DNA from: Acidobacteriota bacterium
GTDB lineage: Bacteria; Acidobacteriota; Vicinamibacteria; Vicinamibacterales; UBA2999
Assembly (NCBI GenBank): GCA_030650395.1
Contig: JAUSDY010000021.1
Coordinates: 48,489-112,488 of the forward strand
Direction of reading: 5' to 3'
Length of the DNA stretch: 64,000 nt
The notes beneath the pieces are model-generated. The model did not search any database and was not told the origin of the DNA. It saw nothing but the letters and a program-made list of their open reading frames with translations. The stretch's first letter is position 1. The number at the start of each line of letters is the position of its first letter. Below are positions 1 through 8,763 of the stretch, piece by piece. The translations under genes and the position numbers were made by a program.

Positions 1-525
1 GCGGCGCATCTGGCTCAATAACAGCAAAGGGCCGAACCCGGGATCCTTCGTGCAGGCGGCCCAGATGACGGCGTGCAGGGGACAGCGCGACGCGTACGTC
101 ACGATGTCCACGAGGTCCCGCGTTTCCGCCCGGCTGCCCATGGCCAGCGCCTTGTTGGTGATCGCGTCGAACCAGTGCAGCTTCCAGCCGAGCAGATCGT
201 CCTGTTCGATCGGAAAGAACCGCCACGCCGAGTCGTGGCACCACTCGAGCTTGACCCCTTCGCCGCCGCGAGCCACCCAGGCGCGCCGGAACGAGGGTGT
301 CCAGACTTCCTGCCGCGTGACGTAACCCGCATCGTGCAGGGTCGCGATATCGGCGTCGCTCGAGCGCATCACGGCGTCCTCGGCATCGTGAAATACGTCA
401 ACGTCCGCGCTCCAGCGGACAGCCTCGCGCGCGTTCAACGCGATACCACCCGCCACGAAACTCTCGGGCGAACGGTTCGAGGCCAGGCGTTTCAGGATCG
501 TGGTTTGGAACGGTGTTAGAGGCAC
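1..525 (-). CDS. AbiEii/MNT-type nucleotidyltransferase, partial (C-terminus off window)
   Basis: An open frame of 175 codons reads from a GTG at 525 to the left edge without a stop. The N-terminus reads V-P-L-T-P-F-Q-T-T-I-L. Residues 24-45 carry a Gly-Gly pair (GGIALN), then RWSADVDVF with Ser39 and Asp41/Asp43, which is the polymerase-beta-like nucleotidyltransferase core (GG...R.S.D.D.F) seen in AbiEii/AbiGii toxins and MNT proteins. Further on are GWKLHWFDAITNKALA and ETRDLVDIV, which match the family's substrate-side motifs. The GTG overlaps the end of the upstream 71-aa ORF by 10 nt, so the two are probably translationally coupled. The family transfers NMP to RNA or protein targets. 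Whether this one is a toxin or a housekeeping enzyme is not shown. Confidence 0.72.
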   Translation of the reverse strand, partial: MPLTPFQTTILKRLASNRSPESFVAGGIALNAREAVRWSADVDVFHDAEDAVMRSSDADIATLHDAGYVTRQEVWTPSFRRAWVARGGEGVKLEWCHDSAWRFFPIEQDDLLGWKLHWFDAITNKALAMGSRAETRDLVDIVTYASRCPLHAVIWAACTKDPGFGPLLLLSQMRR

Positions 526-731
526 CGCTCGACCTCGACGGCCGCCCGCCATGCCGAGGCCGGGCCCTGCTGCCGGAGGCGTCGCACGACGAGGGCAACG
601 TCTTCGCGAGTCTCGAGCGGCGCGTGGGGCTCGCGCGTCCAGAAACAGGCCGGAAAGTCGCGAAGCGCGTCTCGCGCCAGCATGAGGGCCCGGTCCAGCG
701 AGCCCTGAGTCGTCGCCGAACCCATCTCCAT
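516..731 (-). CDS. small hypothetical protein upstream of nucleotidyltransferase
   Basis: A 71-residue ORF, rich in Arg, Ala and Leu and likely helical, that overlaps the following nucleotidyltransferase GTG by 10 nt. I do not recognise a domain. Its position suggests a cognate partner (antitoxin, HEPN-like or adaptor), but the length is too short for a full HEPN domain and there is no clear helix-turn-helix. A perfect TATAAT on the minus strand lies 7 nt before the ATG, leaving little or no 5' leader. Confidence 0.5.
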   Translation of the reverse strand: MEMGSATTQGSLDRALMLARDALRDFPACFWTREPHAPLETREDVALVVRRLRQQGPASAWRAAVEVERCL

Positions 732-738
732 ACGCTCG

Positions 739-744
739 ATTATA
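739..744 (-). promoter_or_regulatory. -10 box TATAAT for the 71-aa ORF / nucleotidyltransferase pair
   Basis: The minus strand reads TATAAT at 744-739, followed by 7 nt and then the ATG at 731. The expected transcription start therefore falls at or next to the ATG, so the mRNA may be leaderless. No good -35 box is visible. Confidence 0.4.
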
Positions 745-921
745 GCGGCACGACTCTCGCGCGACGGGGCCTCATCCGGTGCCGAGCGCGCCCTTGATGG
801 CGCGAATGGAAAGCATCAAGCCGCCCACGAGACCCTCCACTGGTCTGCAATGCATTGGCAGGGTCCACCCGCCGTTTCCGCCACGTTGCGTGGCGTCGAC
901 ACTGCGGTATCCTGCGAGAGC

Positions 922-2355
922 ATGACCACGAAAACGTTGCTCCTCCTCACAGTGGGTGTCCTCGCGTGGTCGGAACAAACTTTTAGGTTTGTCCGGGACG
1001 CCAGCGCACAAGCCCCGGCCAACGCCGCCTTCGAAGCCGAAACGATGCAGCACTTCCAGGCGCTGATGCGGCTCGACACCAGCAGCCCTCCCGGCAACGA
1101 GATCCGCGCCGTCGACTACCTCAAGCAGGTCCTCGACAAGGAAGGCATTCCGAGCCAGGTGTTCGCGAAGGATCCGAAGCGGCCGAACCTGGTGGCGCGC
1201 ATCAAGGGCAACGGCAAGAAGCGGCCCATCCTCGTCCTCGGCCACACCGACGTCGTCACCATCGACCCCGCCAAATGGACCCACCCGCCGTTTGGCGCGG
1301 TGCGCGAGGGCGGCTACGTCTACGGCCGCGGCGCGGTCGACGACAAAGACAACCTGGTCGCGAGCCTGATGATGGTGCTGACGCTCAAACGCACCAACGC
1401 CGCGCTCGACCGCGACGTGATCTTCCTTGCCGAGTCTGGTGAAGAAGGCGCGCCCGATGTCGGCGCACAGTTCATGATCGATAACCACCTCGACGCCATT
1501 AATGCGGAGTACTGCTTCGCCGAGGGCGGCGGCGTGGTGCGGACCGGCGGAGTGGTGCAGCAGGCCAACATCGGCACTACCGAGAAGGAGCCGCGCTTTG
1601 TCGAGATCATCGCGCGGGGACCCGCGGGCCACGGCTCGGTGCCGTCGAAGAACAATGCCGTCACGCGGCTCTCCGCCGCGGTCGGCAAGGTCGCGGAATG
1701 GTCGCCGCCCCTGCGCATCAACGAAACGACCGGCGCCTACTTCCGCAAGCTGGCCGGGATGGTGCCGCCCGACATCGCCAAGCACTATCGTGACGTGCTC
1801 AGCCCCGATCCGAAGGTCTCGAAGCCCGCGTCAGACTGGCTGCTCGACAACCAGCCGACGCACTGGTCGATGCTGCACACCTCGCTCGTGCCGACGATCA
1901 TCGACGCCGGCTTCCGCTACAACGTCATTCCGTCGGAGGCCAAGGCGACGATCGACGTGCGCCTGCACCCCGACGAAGATCAGGCGTCGTTTCTCGACAA
2001 CGTGCGGCGCGTGATCAACGATCCGAATGTTGAAGTGCGATGGGGGCGCGAGCGCTATCGTCCTGCGGGCGGATCGAAAATCGAGACCGAGGCGTTCGCG
2101 GTGCTCGAGGCGCAGATCAAGAAGCACTACAACACCGTCGTGCTGCCGACGATGGGCACGGGCGCGACCGACATGTCGAACATCCGCTCGAAGGGCATCC
2201 AGTGCTACGGGATCGGGCCGGCGCTCGACACCGAAGACGGCCCGAAGGGCTTCGGCGCGCACAGCGATCAGGAGAGGATCCTCGAAAGCGAGCTGCACCG
2301 GTTCGTACGCTTCCAATATGACGTCGTGATGGAGCTGGTGAGAGCGCGCAAATGA
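922..2355 (+). CDS. M20 family metallopeptidase, secreted
   Basis: A 477-aa zinc-dependent exopeptidase/deacylase of the M20/M25/M40 family. The start is placed at ATG 922 (residues MTTKTLLLL) because a signal peptide follows, whereas the upstream ATG at 850 adds a tail with no such feature. The family motifs are present: HTD at 108-110 (metal His), GRGAVDDKD at 135-143 (bridging Asp), ESGEEG at 171-176 (general base Glu), AEGGG near 200 and a late AHSDQ with His near 447. The length fits the carboxypeptidase-like M20 enzymes. A REP-like palindrome (974-993) lies inside the signal-peptide region and encodes about residues 18-24 (EQTFRFV), so this export signal has been altered or built from repeat DNA. 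It is followed 7 nt later by the RluA-like gene on the same strand. Confidence 0.9.
   Translation: MTTKTLLLLTVGVLAWSEQTFRFVRDASAQAPANAAFEAETMQHFQALMRLDTSSPPGNEIRAVDYLKQVLDKEGIPSQVFAKDPKRPNLVARIKGNGKKRPILVLGHTDVVTIDPAKWTHPPFGAVREGGYVYGRGAVDDKDNLVASLMMVLTLKRTNAALDRDVIFLAESGEEGAPDVGAQFMIDNHLDAINAEYCFAEGGGVVRTGGVVQQANIGTTEKEPRFVEIIARGPAGHGSVPSKNNAVTRLSAAVGKVAEWSPPLRINETTGAYFRKLAGMVPPDIAKHYRDVLSPDPKVSKPASDWLLDNQPTHWSMLHTSLVPTIIDAGFRYNVIPSEAKATIDVRLHPDEDQASFLDNVRRVINDPNVEVRWGRERYRPAGGSKIETEAFAVLEAQIKKHYNTVVLPTMGTGATDMSNIRSKGIQCYGIGPALDTEDGPKGFGAHSDQERILESELHRFVRFQYDVVMELVRARK
974..993. repeat. REP-like palindrome inside M20 peptidase signal peptide
   Basis: This imperfect copy, ending CTTTTAGGTTTGTC, matches the 20-bp palindromes at 19242 and 19299. 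It is in frame in the coding sequence. Confidence 0.6.
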
Positions 2356-2362
2356 TCGCGGC

Positions 2363-3310
2363 ATGGCCGTGAACCGCGGTTGGTCGTATCGCGAGCAAGT
2401 GACAGCCGATGCTCATGGCTGCACGGTGCTCGCGCACCTGGCGGCCAGCCGCCGTCATTCAACCGCGCGCGAGTGGTCCGACCGCATTCGCCGCGGTGAA
2501 GTCGAAGTCGACGAGGTTGTCGCGGAGCCGGAGACCCTCCTGCGCGCCGGGCAGGCGCTGGTCTGGCACCGGCCACCCTGGCACGAACCCGAAGTGCCGC
2601 AGCACTTCGAGGTGATCCACGAAGACGCAGCAATCGTCGCGGTTACCAAGCCGAGCGGCCTTCCCACCATGCCCGCCGGCGGGTTTCTCGATCACACGCT
2701 GCTGGCGCTGGTGCGCGCGCGCTATCCAGAGGCCAGCCCGCTGCACCGGCTGGGACGCCACACCTCGGGAATCGTACTGTTCGCGAGAACTCACGCGGCC
2801 GCGGCCGCGTTGTCACGATCGTGGCGGGACCATGATGTGAAGAAGCATTACCTGGCGCTCGCCAGCGGCGTCGCGGCACGCGACACCTTCAGCATCGAGG
2901 CGCCGATCGGGCCGGTGCCGCATCCAACCCTCGGCGAAGTGTACGCGGCGTCGGCGGGTGGCAAGCCGTCGCACAGTGTGGCGACGGTGCTTGAACGACG
3001 GCACCCCATAAAGGGGTGCCCTACAGACGAGGGCAGTACGCTCTTTGAAGTCGAGATCACAACGGGGCGGCCGCATCAGGTCCGCATCCATCTCGCCTAC
3101 GCCGGACATCCATTGACCGGCGATCCGCTGTACGACACCGGAGGCGTGATCAAGTCACACCCGGGTCTGCCCGGCGACGGCGGCTACCTGCTCCACGCCG
3201 CACGCCTGGCATTCGTGCACCCGCTGACCGGTGCGGAGATGGTCTTGGACGCAGCCTCCTCAAGCCCTCAAGCCCTCAAGTCCTCAAGCCCTCGAGTCTC
3301 TTACTACTGA
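2363..3310 (+). CDS. RluA-family RNA pseudouridine synthase (HRLG variant)
   Basis: A 315-aa protein with an S4-like N-terminal domain (about 15-65) and an RluA/RsuA catalytic domain. The family motif appears as HRLGRHTSG at 128-136, where the usual catalytic Asp (HRLD) is Gly. The downstream RPHQVRIHLAYAGHPLTGDPLY block is otherwise canonical. It would isomerise uridine in rRNA or tRNA if active. Residues of about 213-221 (HPIKGCP) are encoded by a REP-like hairpin at 3000-3024 inserted in frame, and the C-terminal tail (SSSPQALKSSSPR) is translated from an 8-nt tandem array. Its 3' end overlaps the convergent D-threonine-aldolase-like gene by 7 bp. The family call is firm; activity is uncertain because of the Gly. 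Confidence 0.85.
   Translation: MAVNRGWSYREQVTADAHGCTVLAHLAASRRHSTAREWSDRIRRGEVEVDEVVAEPETLLRAGQALVWHRPPWHEPEVPQHFEVIHEDAAIVAVTKPSGLPTMPAGGFLDHTLLALVRARYPEASPLHRLGRHTSGIVLFARTHAAAAALSRSWRDHDVKKHYLALASGVAARDTFSIEAPIGPVPHPTLGEVYAASAGGKPSHSVATVLERRHPIKGCPTDEGSTLFEVEITTGRPHQVRIHLAYAGHPLTGDPLYDTGGVIKSHPGLPGDGGYLLHAARLAFVHPLTGAEMVLDAASSSPQALKSSSPRVSYY
3000..3024. repeat. REP-like hairpin (GTAGGGCACCCC type) inside RluA gene
   Basis: The hairpin has the stem GGCACCCC...GGGGTGCC with an ATAA-type loop and is followed by CTAC. It has the same stem as the copies at 29974, 37675, 37701 and 53615. It is in frame. Confidence 0.75.
3259..3298. repeat. 8-nt tandem array (CTCAAGCC)
   Basis: Five units of CTCAAGCC with point changes at the extreme 3' end of the RluA-like gene, translated into its tail. 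The reverse-complement family recurs at 47785. Confidence 0.75.
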
Positions 3311-4548
3311 GAGTGGCCGCGCGCCGTGACCGGCCACACTACTTCAACGCGATCCTTGCGGATGCCGTAGATGTAGTCGTAAAGATTCACGACCGGATCG
3401 CAGTGCGGCACGATCAATTCCAGCCGGTCGCCCATCTGATACGTCTGGCTCGCTGCCTTGAAGGTGATCGTTCCGAATTCGTCGGACCCGGCGTTGTAGT
3501 CCATGCCCGGCTCGCCGATCACGCCGGCGTGCGGCACGTTGAGGGTCAGCGCCTTCGCCCCCGCATCTGTCGTCAAACGTCCAGGGAAACGGTTGTTGAC
3601 CACGGTGGCCAGCACGGTCAACGACGGCGCGAAGTCGGTGTAGACGGCGTTGCCGTCTTCGCCGCCGATGGCGAGGTACTGCATGTCCATGAACACGTAG
3701 CTGCCCACTTGCACGTCGGTGAAGCCGGGCACGAGATGCTGGACGTTGTAGGTGCCGGTGCCGCCGCCGCTGAAGATCTCGGTGTTGAGGCCGGCCTTCT
3801 TCATCGCCTCGAAGGTCCGGGCGTTCTCTTCGATGTTCTTGAGCGTCCGCTCCTTGCGCGTGGCGAAGGTGTTGATGTGTTGCGCGCCGCCGTCGTACGA
3901 GAGCATGCCGCGCAGCCGCAGGTTCGGCAGGCGATCGACCAGCTTGGCGAGCGCCAGCGCGCCCTCGCCGGCGGGGATGCCGCTGCGGGTGCCCACGGCG
4001 ACATCAATCACGACATCGGCCACGACGCCCGCCGCCTTGGCGGCGGCTGACAGGTCGTGCGCGTTGGGTTCGTAATCCACGGCCTGGATGAAATCTTTGG
4101 CCTGCTTGCGTAGCTGCATGGCGCGGCGAATCTTGTTAGGCGACAGGTTGCCAGTGGTCATGCAGACCTTGTCCACACCCTGCGCGACCATCGCCTCCGC
4201 TTCGCTGAGCTTGGCGGCGCAGATCCCGATCGCCCCGGCCGACATCTGCAGCTTCGCGATCGCCGCACACTTGTGCGTCTTGGCGTGCGGCCGGCTGTCG
4301 AGTTTGTTGCGGCGGAGCGCCGCCTGCATCTTCGCGATGTTGGCGTCGAGCTTGTCGAGATCGACGCACAACGCCGGGGTATCGAGGTCCCACTTCGAGA
4401 CGCCCGAGCCCATCGGCGTGACGGGCGTCATGGCGATGACTTCGGCGGTCGAATATCCCTTCAGCGGCCGTGGGATCCAGACGTGAGCGGCGCCGGCGGC
4501 GGCGGTCGCAAGAAAGGCACGACGCGACGATGAAGATGCGTTGCTCAT
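3304..4548 (-). CDS. DSD1-family PLP enzyme (D-threonine aldolase / D-serine dehydratase-like), Tat-type signal
   Basis: A 414-aa fold-type III (alanine-racemase-fold) PLP protein. The N-terminus has a twin-Arg signal (SSRRAFLATAAAGAAHVWIP), so it is probably exported folded. The PLP lysine lies in RPHAKTHK (Lys90, with Lys93 nearby). The divalent-metal pair HxD is at His382 and Asp384 in HCDPVVNLYD, as in D-threonine aldolases. Such enzymes cleave D-3-hydroxy amino acids to glycine plus an aldehyde, or deaminate D-serine; which reaction applies cannot be told. It lies 27 nt downstream of the PQQ dehydrogenase and in the same direction, so it may share its transcript. An aldehyde link between the two is possible but is inference. 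Confidence 0.85.
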   Translation of the reverse strand: MSNASSSSRRAFLATAAAGAAHVWIPRPLKGYSTAEVIAMTPVTPMGSGVSKWDLDTPALCVDLDKLDANIAKMQAALRRNKLDSRPHAKTHKCAAIAKLQMSAGAIGICAAKLSEAEAMVAQGVDKVCMTTGNLSPNKIRRAMQLRKQAKDFIQAVDYEPNAHDLSAAAKAAGVVADVVIDVAVGTRSGIPAGEGALALAKLVDRLPNLRLRGMLSYDGGAQHINTFATRKERTLKNIEENARTFEAMKKAGLNTEIFSGGGTGTYNVQHLVPGFTDVQVGSYVFMDMQYLAIGGEDGNAVYTDFAPSLTVLATVVNNRFPGRLTTDAGAKALTLNVPHAGVIGEPGMDYNAGSDEFGTITFKAASQTYQMGDRLELIVPHCDPVVNLYDYIYGIRKDRVEVVWPVTARGHSQ

Positions 4549-4575
4549 AGCCTCCTGATCCTCCTGTTTCTTGCT

Positions 4576-6204
4576 TTACCGCGGCAACGCCCACGCCGTC
4601 AGCGTGGTACCCGACGGGACGAGCAGATGCTGCCGTCCATCGATCATGTAGGTCGTCGGCGAGGTGCCGTGCAGCGGCGAGCCCATCTGGTAGCGCCACA
4701 GCAACGTTCCGTTGCGTGAGTCGAGCGCCAGCAGGTTGCCGTCGGCGTCGCCGCTGAACAGCAGGCCCGATGCCGTCGTCAGCACACCGGCCGTTGCCGG
4801 CGAGAGGAACTTGAACTCCCACTTGCGCGCTCCGGTGGCGGGATCGATCGCGCGCAGCGCGCCGTAGGCGGGGCTGTCGGGCGAGGTCACGCGCTGCCCG
4901 GCGCCCCCGGTAAACCGCTCGCCCGGCGTGTACTCAGGCTTCCAGGCGTAGTAGGTCATGCACACCTCGCGCGCCTGGACGAAGAACAAGCGCGTCGCCG
5001 GATCGAAGCTCGGTGGATAGAAGTTGGTCCCACCGACCAGATCCGGACAGGTGACGGCGCCCTTCTCGTTCGGCACATGGCCCGGCAGCAGCACGGGGCG
5101 GCCGTCGGCGCCGATCTCCTTCGCCCACGTCGTCACCACAAACGGCTTGGCCACGATCACCTTCCCGGTCGTGCGATCGAGCGTGTAATAAAAACCGTTG
5201 CGGTTCGCAAACATCACGACCTTGCGCGTTTGCCCGCCAATCGGCAGGTCCGCGAGGATCGGCACTTCGGTCGCATCCCAGTCGTGCACATCGTGCGGCG
5301 TGAACTGGTAATGCCAGCGCAGCTTGCCGGTGTCGGCGTCGAGCGCGACGAGCGAGTTGCTATAGAGGTTATCGCCCTTGCGGCTGTCGCTGTGGTAGTC
5401 GGGGCCGGGATTGCCGATGCCGTACAACAGCAGGTTCTGCTCGGCGTCGTACGCGCCGGTCACCCAGACGCTCGCGCCACCGGTCTTCCACGAATCACCC
5501 GCCCACGTCTCGTTGCCGGGCTCGCCGGGTCCGGGCACGGTGTAGAAGCGCCACGCGCGCTTGCCGGTATTCGCATCGTAGGCGTCAATGAACGCGCGGA
5601 TGCCGTACTCGCCGCCGGCGGCGCCGACAATGATCTTATCCTTCACCACCAGCGGCGCAATCGTCGACGAATGCCCGACCTTGTACTCCTCCATCGTCGC
5701 GTCCCACGCGATCGTGCCGGTCTTGATGTCGAGCGCAATCAGGTGTGCATCGAGGGTGGTCATGAACAACTTGTCGCCGAGCACGCCGAAGCCGCGATTG
5801 ACGAGGCCGCAGCACGCGGTGAGGTTCGGCGGCAGCTCGCGTCGATAGCGCCAGATCTGGCGGCCGGTCCGCGCATCGATCGCCCACGCGACGTTCTGCG
5901 GTCCCGTGACATACAGCACGTTGTCGCGCATCAGCGACGTCGTTTCGAAGTTGCCCAGCGTGTTGGTCTGGAAGGTCCAGAGCGGCACGAGCCGATTGAC
6001 GTTGTCGGGCGCGATCTGCGTGAGCGGGCTGTGCCGGTGGTTGGCATAGTCACCGCCGAACGTCAGCCAGCGCGACCCGTCGGCGGTGAGGCCGTCCGCG
6101 ATCTCCTGCAGAGTGACGCGAGGCGGCGGCGCTTGCTGTGCGATCGCGACAACGGATGCGGCGGCGGCCAGGGACAAAACAACCGCTGTGTGAAGAATTC
6201 TCAT
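4576..6204 (-). CDS. PQQ-dependent alcohol-type dehydrogenase, periplasmic
   Basis: A 542-aa quinoprotein with an eight-bladed propeller pattern of repeated G-x-LLWR-type motifs. The start at 6204 (MRILHTAVVL) gives a clean signal peptide with GAGAGG just upstream. The neighbouring cysteines Cys131-Cys132 (LTACCGLV) match the vicinal disulfide of methanol/ethanol dehydrogenases, and HDVHDWDATEVP carries the PQQ-side Asp. It oxidises an alcohol or sugar in the periplasm and passes electrons to a c-type cytochrome. The di-haem cytochrome gene just upstream (6258-7064) is the obvious electron acceptor. The substrate cannot be predicted. Confidence 0.9.
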   Translation of the reverse strand: MRILHTAVVLSLAAAASVVAIAQQAPPPRVTLQEIADGLTADGSRWLTFGGDYANHRHSPLTQIAPDNVNRLVPLWTFQTNTLGNFETTSLMRDNVLYVTGPQNVAWAIDARTGRQIWRYRRELPPNLTACCGLVNRGFGVLGDKLFMTTLDAHLIALDIKTGTIAWDATMEEYKVGHSSTIAPLVVKDKIIVGAAGGEYGIRAFIDAYDANTGKRAWRFYTVPGPGEPGNETWAGDSWKTGGASVWVTGAYDAEQNLLLYGIGNPGPDYHSDSRKGDNLYSNSLVALDADTGKLRWHYQFTPHDVHDWDATEVPILADLPIGGQTRKVVMFANRNGFYYTLDRTTGKVIVAKPFVVTTWAKEIGADGRPVLLPGHVPNEKGAVTCPDLVGGTNFYPPSFDPATRLFFVQAREVCMTYYAWKPEYTPGERFTGGAGQRVTSPDSPAYGALRAIDPATGARKWEFKFLSPATAGVLTTASGLLFSGDADGNLLALDSRNGTLLWRYQMGSPLHGTSPTTYMIDGRQHLLVPSGTTLTAWALPR

Positions 6205-6232
6205 GGGCCTCTCGTAGTTGTTTTTTGCCAAT

Positions 6233-6262
6233 TGGTTATTTCTAATTGGTTATTTCTTTACT
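6233..6262. repeat. short 14-nt direct repeat (2 units)
   Basis: Two copies of AATTGGTTATTTCT lie between the cytochrome gene and the PQQ dehydrogenase gene. AT-rich compared with the surroundings and probably one of the short-array family seen elsewhere. Confidence 0.5.
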
Positions 6263-7064
6263 GCTTCACAGCCGGGTCGAACCCGCGGAGCGTCTGCAGG
6301 TACCTGAGAATATCGTCGAGGTCGCTGTCGCTCAGGCGATCGGGACCGAAGATCGGCATCGCCGACTTCCTGGTGTTCACCACCGCCTTCATCTTGTCCT
6401 TCTCGTATCCCTGGATGCGCTCGCCGGAATCCATGATCTGCACCGAGAAGAGGTCTTCGTTCTTCTTGACGCCTTGAATGGGTTTGCCGTCGGGCGGCGT
6501 CACCGTGACCGGCTCGAAGCCGGCGCGAAAGTCTTCACTGCCCCGCCGAATGCGGGCCGCCATCACGTCGCGCGTGCGCGCCGAGCCGACGCGGGACAAA
6601 TCGGGCCCTAGCCGGCCGCCGGTCGTGCCGACGCGATGGCAGCCGGCGCACTGGGCGCGAAAAAGAAGCGCGCCGTTCTCGGCGTTGCCGCGTGGCGGAT
6701 CCGCGGCAGCGGGCGCGGCCAGGGTTTTCAGGTACGCGAGCATCTGCCACACATCGCGATCGGATGTGCGCGGCGCCGCAAACGCCGGCATCTCGCTGTT
6801 GGGCACGCCGGTGCGGATCGTCTTGAAGAGGCCCTCGTCGCTACGGCCGGAGCTCCAAATCTGGGTGATGTCTGGACCACGCACGCCGCGGGCATCGGTG
6901 CCGTGGCAGTCGGCGCAACGCAGGCGGTAATTGCCCATGCCCGCCAGGATCGCGTCGGGATTTCCTTCGAGCGGATTCTTGCCCGTGGGAATTTGGGCCG
7001 ACAGATGCATTCCCGCAGCGACCCAAAGAAGCAGCACGGCCGTTATCGCGCGTGTCCACGTCAT
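6258..7064 (-). CDS. di-haem cytochrome c, secreted
   Basis: A 268-aa protein with a signal peptide (residues 1-24, ending LSAQ) and two haem-binding sites: CADCH at 50-54 and CAGCH at 139-143. Met residues in PNSEMPAF and KSAMPIF are candidate sixth ligands. It is the first gene of the minus-strand run ahead of the PQQ dehydrogenase and most likely accepts electrons from it. The second domain resembles those found in quinohaemoprotein partners. Confidence 0.9.
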   Translation of the reverse strand: MTWTRAITAVLLLWVAAGMHLSAQIPTGKNPLEGNPDAILAGMGNYRLRCADCHGTDARGVRGPDITQIWSSGRSDEGLFKTIRTGVPNSEMPAFAAPRTSDRDVWQMLAYLKTLAAPAAADPPRGNAENGALLFRAQCAGCHRVGTTGGRLGPDLSRVGSARTRDVMAARIRRGSEDFRAGFEPVTVTPPDGKPIQGVKKNEDLFSVQIMDSGERIQGYEKDKMKAVVNTRKSAMPIFGPDRLSDSDLDDILRYLQTLRGFDPAVKQ

Positions 7065-7102
7065 GGCGCAGAGTATGCCACGTGCTACGCTTGAGAGTTC
7101 TC

Positions 7103-8740
7103 ATGATCTCTTTTGCCACCATCAACAAGCAGTACGGCAAGCAACTACTCTTCGTGGACGCCTCCTTTCAGTTGAACCCGGGCGAAAAGGTCGGCTTGGT
7201 CGGCCCAAACGGTGCGGGCAAGACCACGATCTTCCGGATGATCGTCGGTGAGGAAGCGCCGGACGAGGGCGAGGTGACCGTCCCGAAGAAGTTGACCATC
7301 GGCTATTTCCGGCAGGACGTCGAGGAGATGTCGGGCCGATCGGTGCTCGACGAGGCCATTGCCGGCAGCGGCCGCGCCGGCACCCTGCATCACGAGCTCG
7401 AAGAGCTGCAGCACGCCATGGCGGACCCGGCGCGTGCCGGCGACATGGACAAGATCCTGGCGCGGTTTGGCGAAGTGCAGGAGGAGTACGACCACCTCGG
7501 TGGCTACGCCCTCGAGAGCCAGGCCCGCGAAGTGCTGCACGGGCTCGGGTTCGAAGACGACCGGATCGACGGCGATGTCGGCGCGCTCTCGGGCGGATGG
7601 AAGATGCGCGTGGCGATGGCGCGCGTGCTGCTCGGCCGGCCCGACGTGCTGCTGATGGACGAGCCGACCAACCACCTCGACATCGAGTCGATCATCTGGC
7701 TCGAGAGCTTCCTCAAGAGCCACGACGGCGCGCTGCTGATGACCTCGCACGACCGCGAGTTCATGAACCGCATCGTCTCGAAGATCGCCGAAATCGATAG
7801 CGGCGAGATCACCACCTACTCGGGCAATTACGATTTCTACGAGCGCGAGCGTGCGCTGCGCGAGGCGAACAAGGAAGCCGCCTACGCCCGGCAGCAGTCG
7901 ATGCTCGCCAAAGAGCAGCGCTTCATCGACCGCTTCAAGACGCACGCGGCGAAAGCCGCGCAGGTGCAGAGCCGCATCAAGGCCCTCGACAAGATCGAGA
8001 AGCTCCAATTACCCAAGCAGCGCGTCGTCGTCAAGTTCACGTTCCGCGATCCACCGCGCTCAGGCGATCAGGTGGCCGTCATCGAAGATCTGCACAAGGC
8101 GTACGGCAAGCGCGTGATCTACGACGGCTTCAACCTGACGATTCGGCGCGGCGAGCGCTGGGCGGTGATGGGCAGGAACGGCGCCGGTAAGACGACGCTG
8201 CTGAAGATGTTGTCGGGCGCGCTGGCGCCAGACGACGGCGACATTCGACTGGGCGCGAGCGTGAAGATGGGCTACTTCGCCCAACAGTCGCTGGATCTGC
8301 TGGACGCCGATCTCACCGTCTTCGAGCAGCTGCAGAAGGATTTTCCCCGCGAAGGCGTTGGCCCGTTGCGCTCGCTCGCCGGCGCGTTTCAGTTTTCCGG
8401 CGACGATGTCGACAAGAAGATCCGGGCGTTATCCGGCGGCGAGAAGTCGCGCCTGGTGATGGCGCGCATGCTGTTCGATCCGCCGAACTTCCTGGTGCTG
8501 GACGAACCGACCAACCACCTCGACCTTGCCACGAAAGAAATGTTGGTGGACTCGCTCGGCGCATTCGATGGCACCATGATCTTTGTGTCGCACGATCGCA
8601 CCTTCCTGCGTGGGCTGAGCAACCGCGTGCTCGAGCTTGGCGGCGAAAGCGGCACCGATGCCACGCCTCACGCCTACCCGGGCTCGTACGTCGAGTACGT
8701 CGAGCGCACCGGCCACGAGGCGCCCGGGGTGCACACCTAG
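7103..8740 (+). CDS. ABC-F family ATPase (translation factor / Uup-EttA-like)
   Basis: A 545-aa protein with two ABC domains and no membrane segment. The start is set at ATG 7103 (MISFATINKQYG) because this is the usual N-terminus of the family. Walker A motifs are GPNGAGKTT (about 34-42) and GRNGAGKTT in the second half. Signatures are LSGGWKMR and LSGGEKSR, and both Walker B sites end in DEPTNHLD. The charged interdomain linker (about residues 240-310, rich in Arg, Lys and Glu) is the segment that in this family reaches into the ribosomal exit site. Likely role: ribosome-associated ATPase. The C-terminus lacks a long coiled coil. Confidence 0.93.
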   Translation: MISFATINKQYGKQLLFVDASFQLNPGEKVGLVGPNGAGKTTIFRMIVGEEAPDEGEVTVPKKLTIGYFRQDVEEMSGRSVLDEAIAGSGRAGTLHHELEELQHAMADPARAGDMDKILARFGEVQEEYDHLGGYALESQAREVLHGLGFEDDRIDGDVGALSGGWKMRVAMARVLLGRPDVLLMDEPTNHLDIESIIWLESFLKSHDGALLMTSHDREFMNRIVSKIAEIDSGEITTYSGNYDFYERERALREANKEAAYARQQSMLAKEQRFIDRFKTHAAKAAQVQSRIKALDKIEKLQLPKQRVVVKFTFRDPPRSGDQVAVIEDLHKAYGKRVIYDGFNLTIRRGERWAVMGRNGAGKTTLLKMLSGALAPDDGDIRLGASVKMGYFAQQSLDLLDADLTVFEQLQKDFPREGVGPLRSLAGAFQFSGDDVDKKIRALSGGEKSRLVMARMLFDPPNFLVLDEPTNHLDLATKEMLVDSLGAFDGTMIFVSHDRTFLRGLSNRVLELGGESGTDATPHAYPGSYVEYVERTGHEAPGVHT

Positions 8741-8763
8741 GGTGACGCGATAAGGTCGACACG

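Noticed and set aside
772..1785. Minus-strand frame with a plausible-looking end (LVGGLMLSIRAIKGALGTG)
   Set aside because: It is antisense to the M20 peptidase gene over most of its length; only the last 25 residues lie outside, too little to call.
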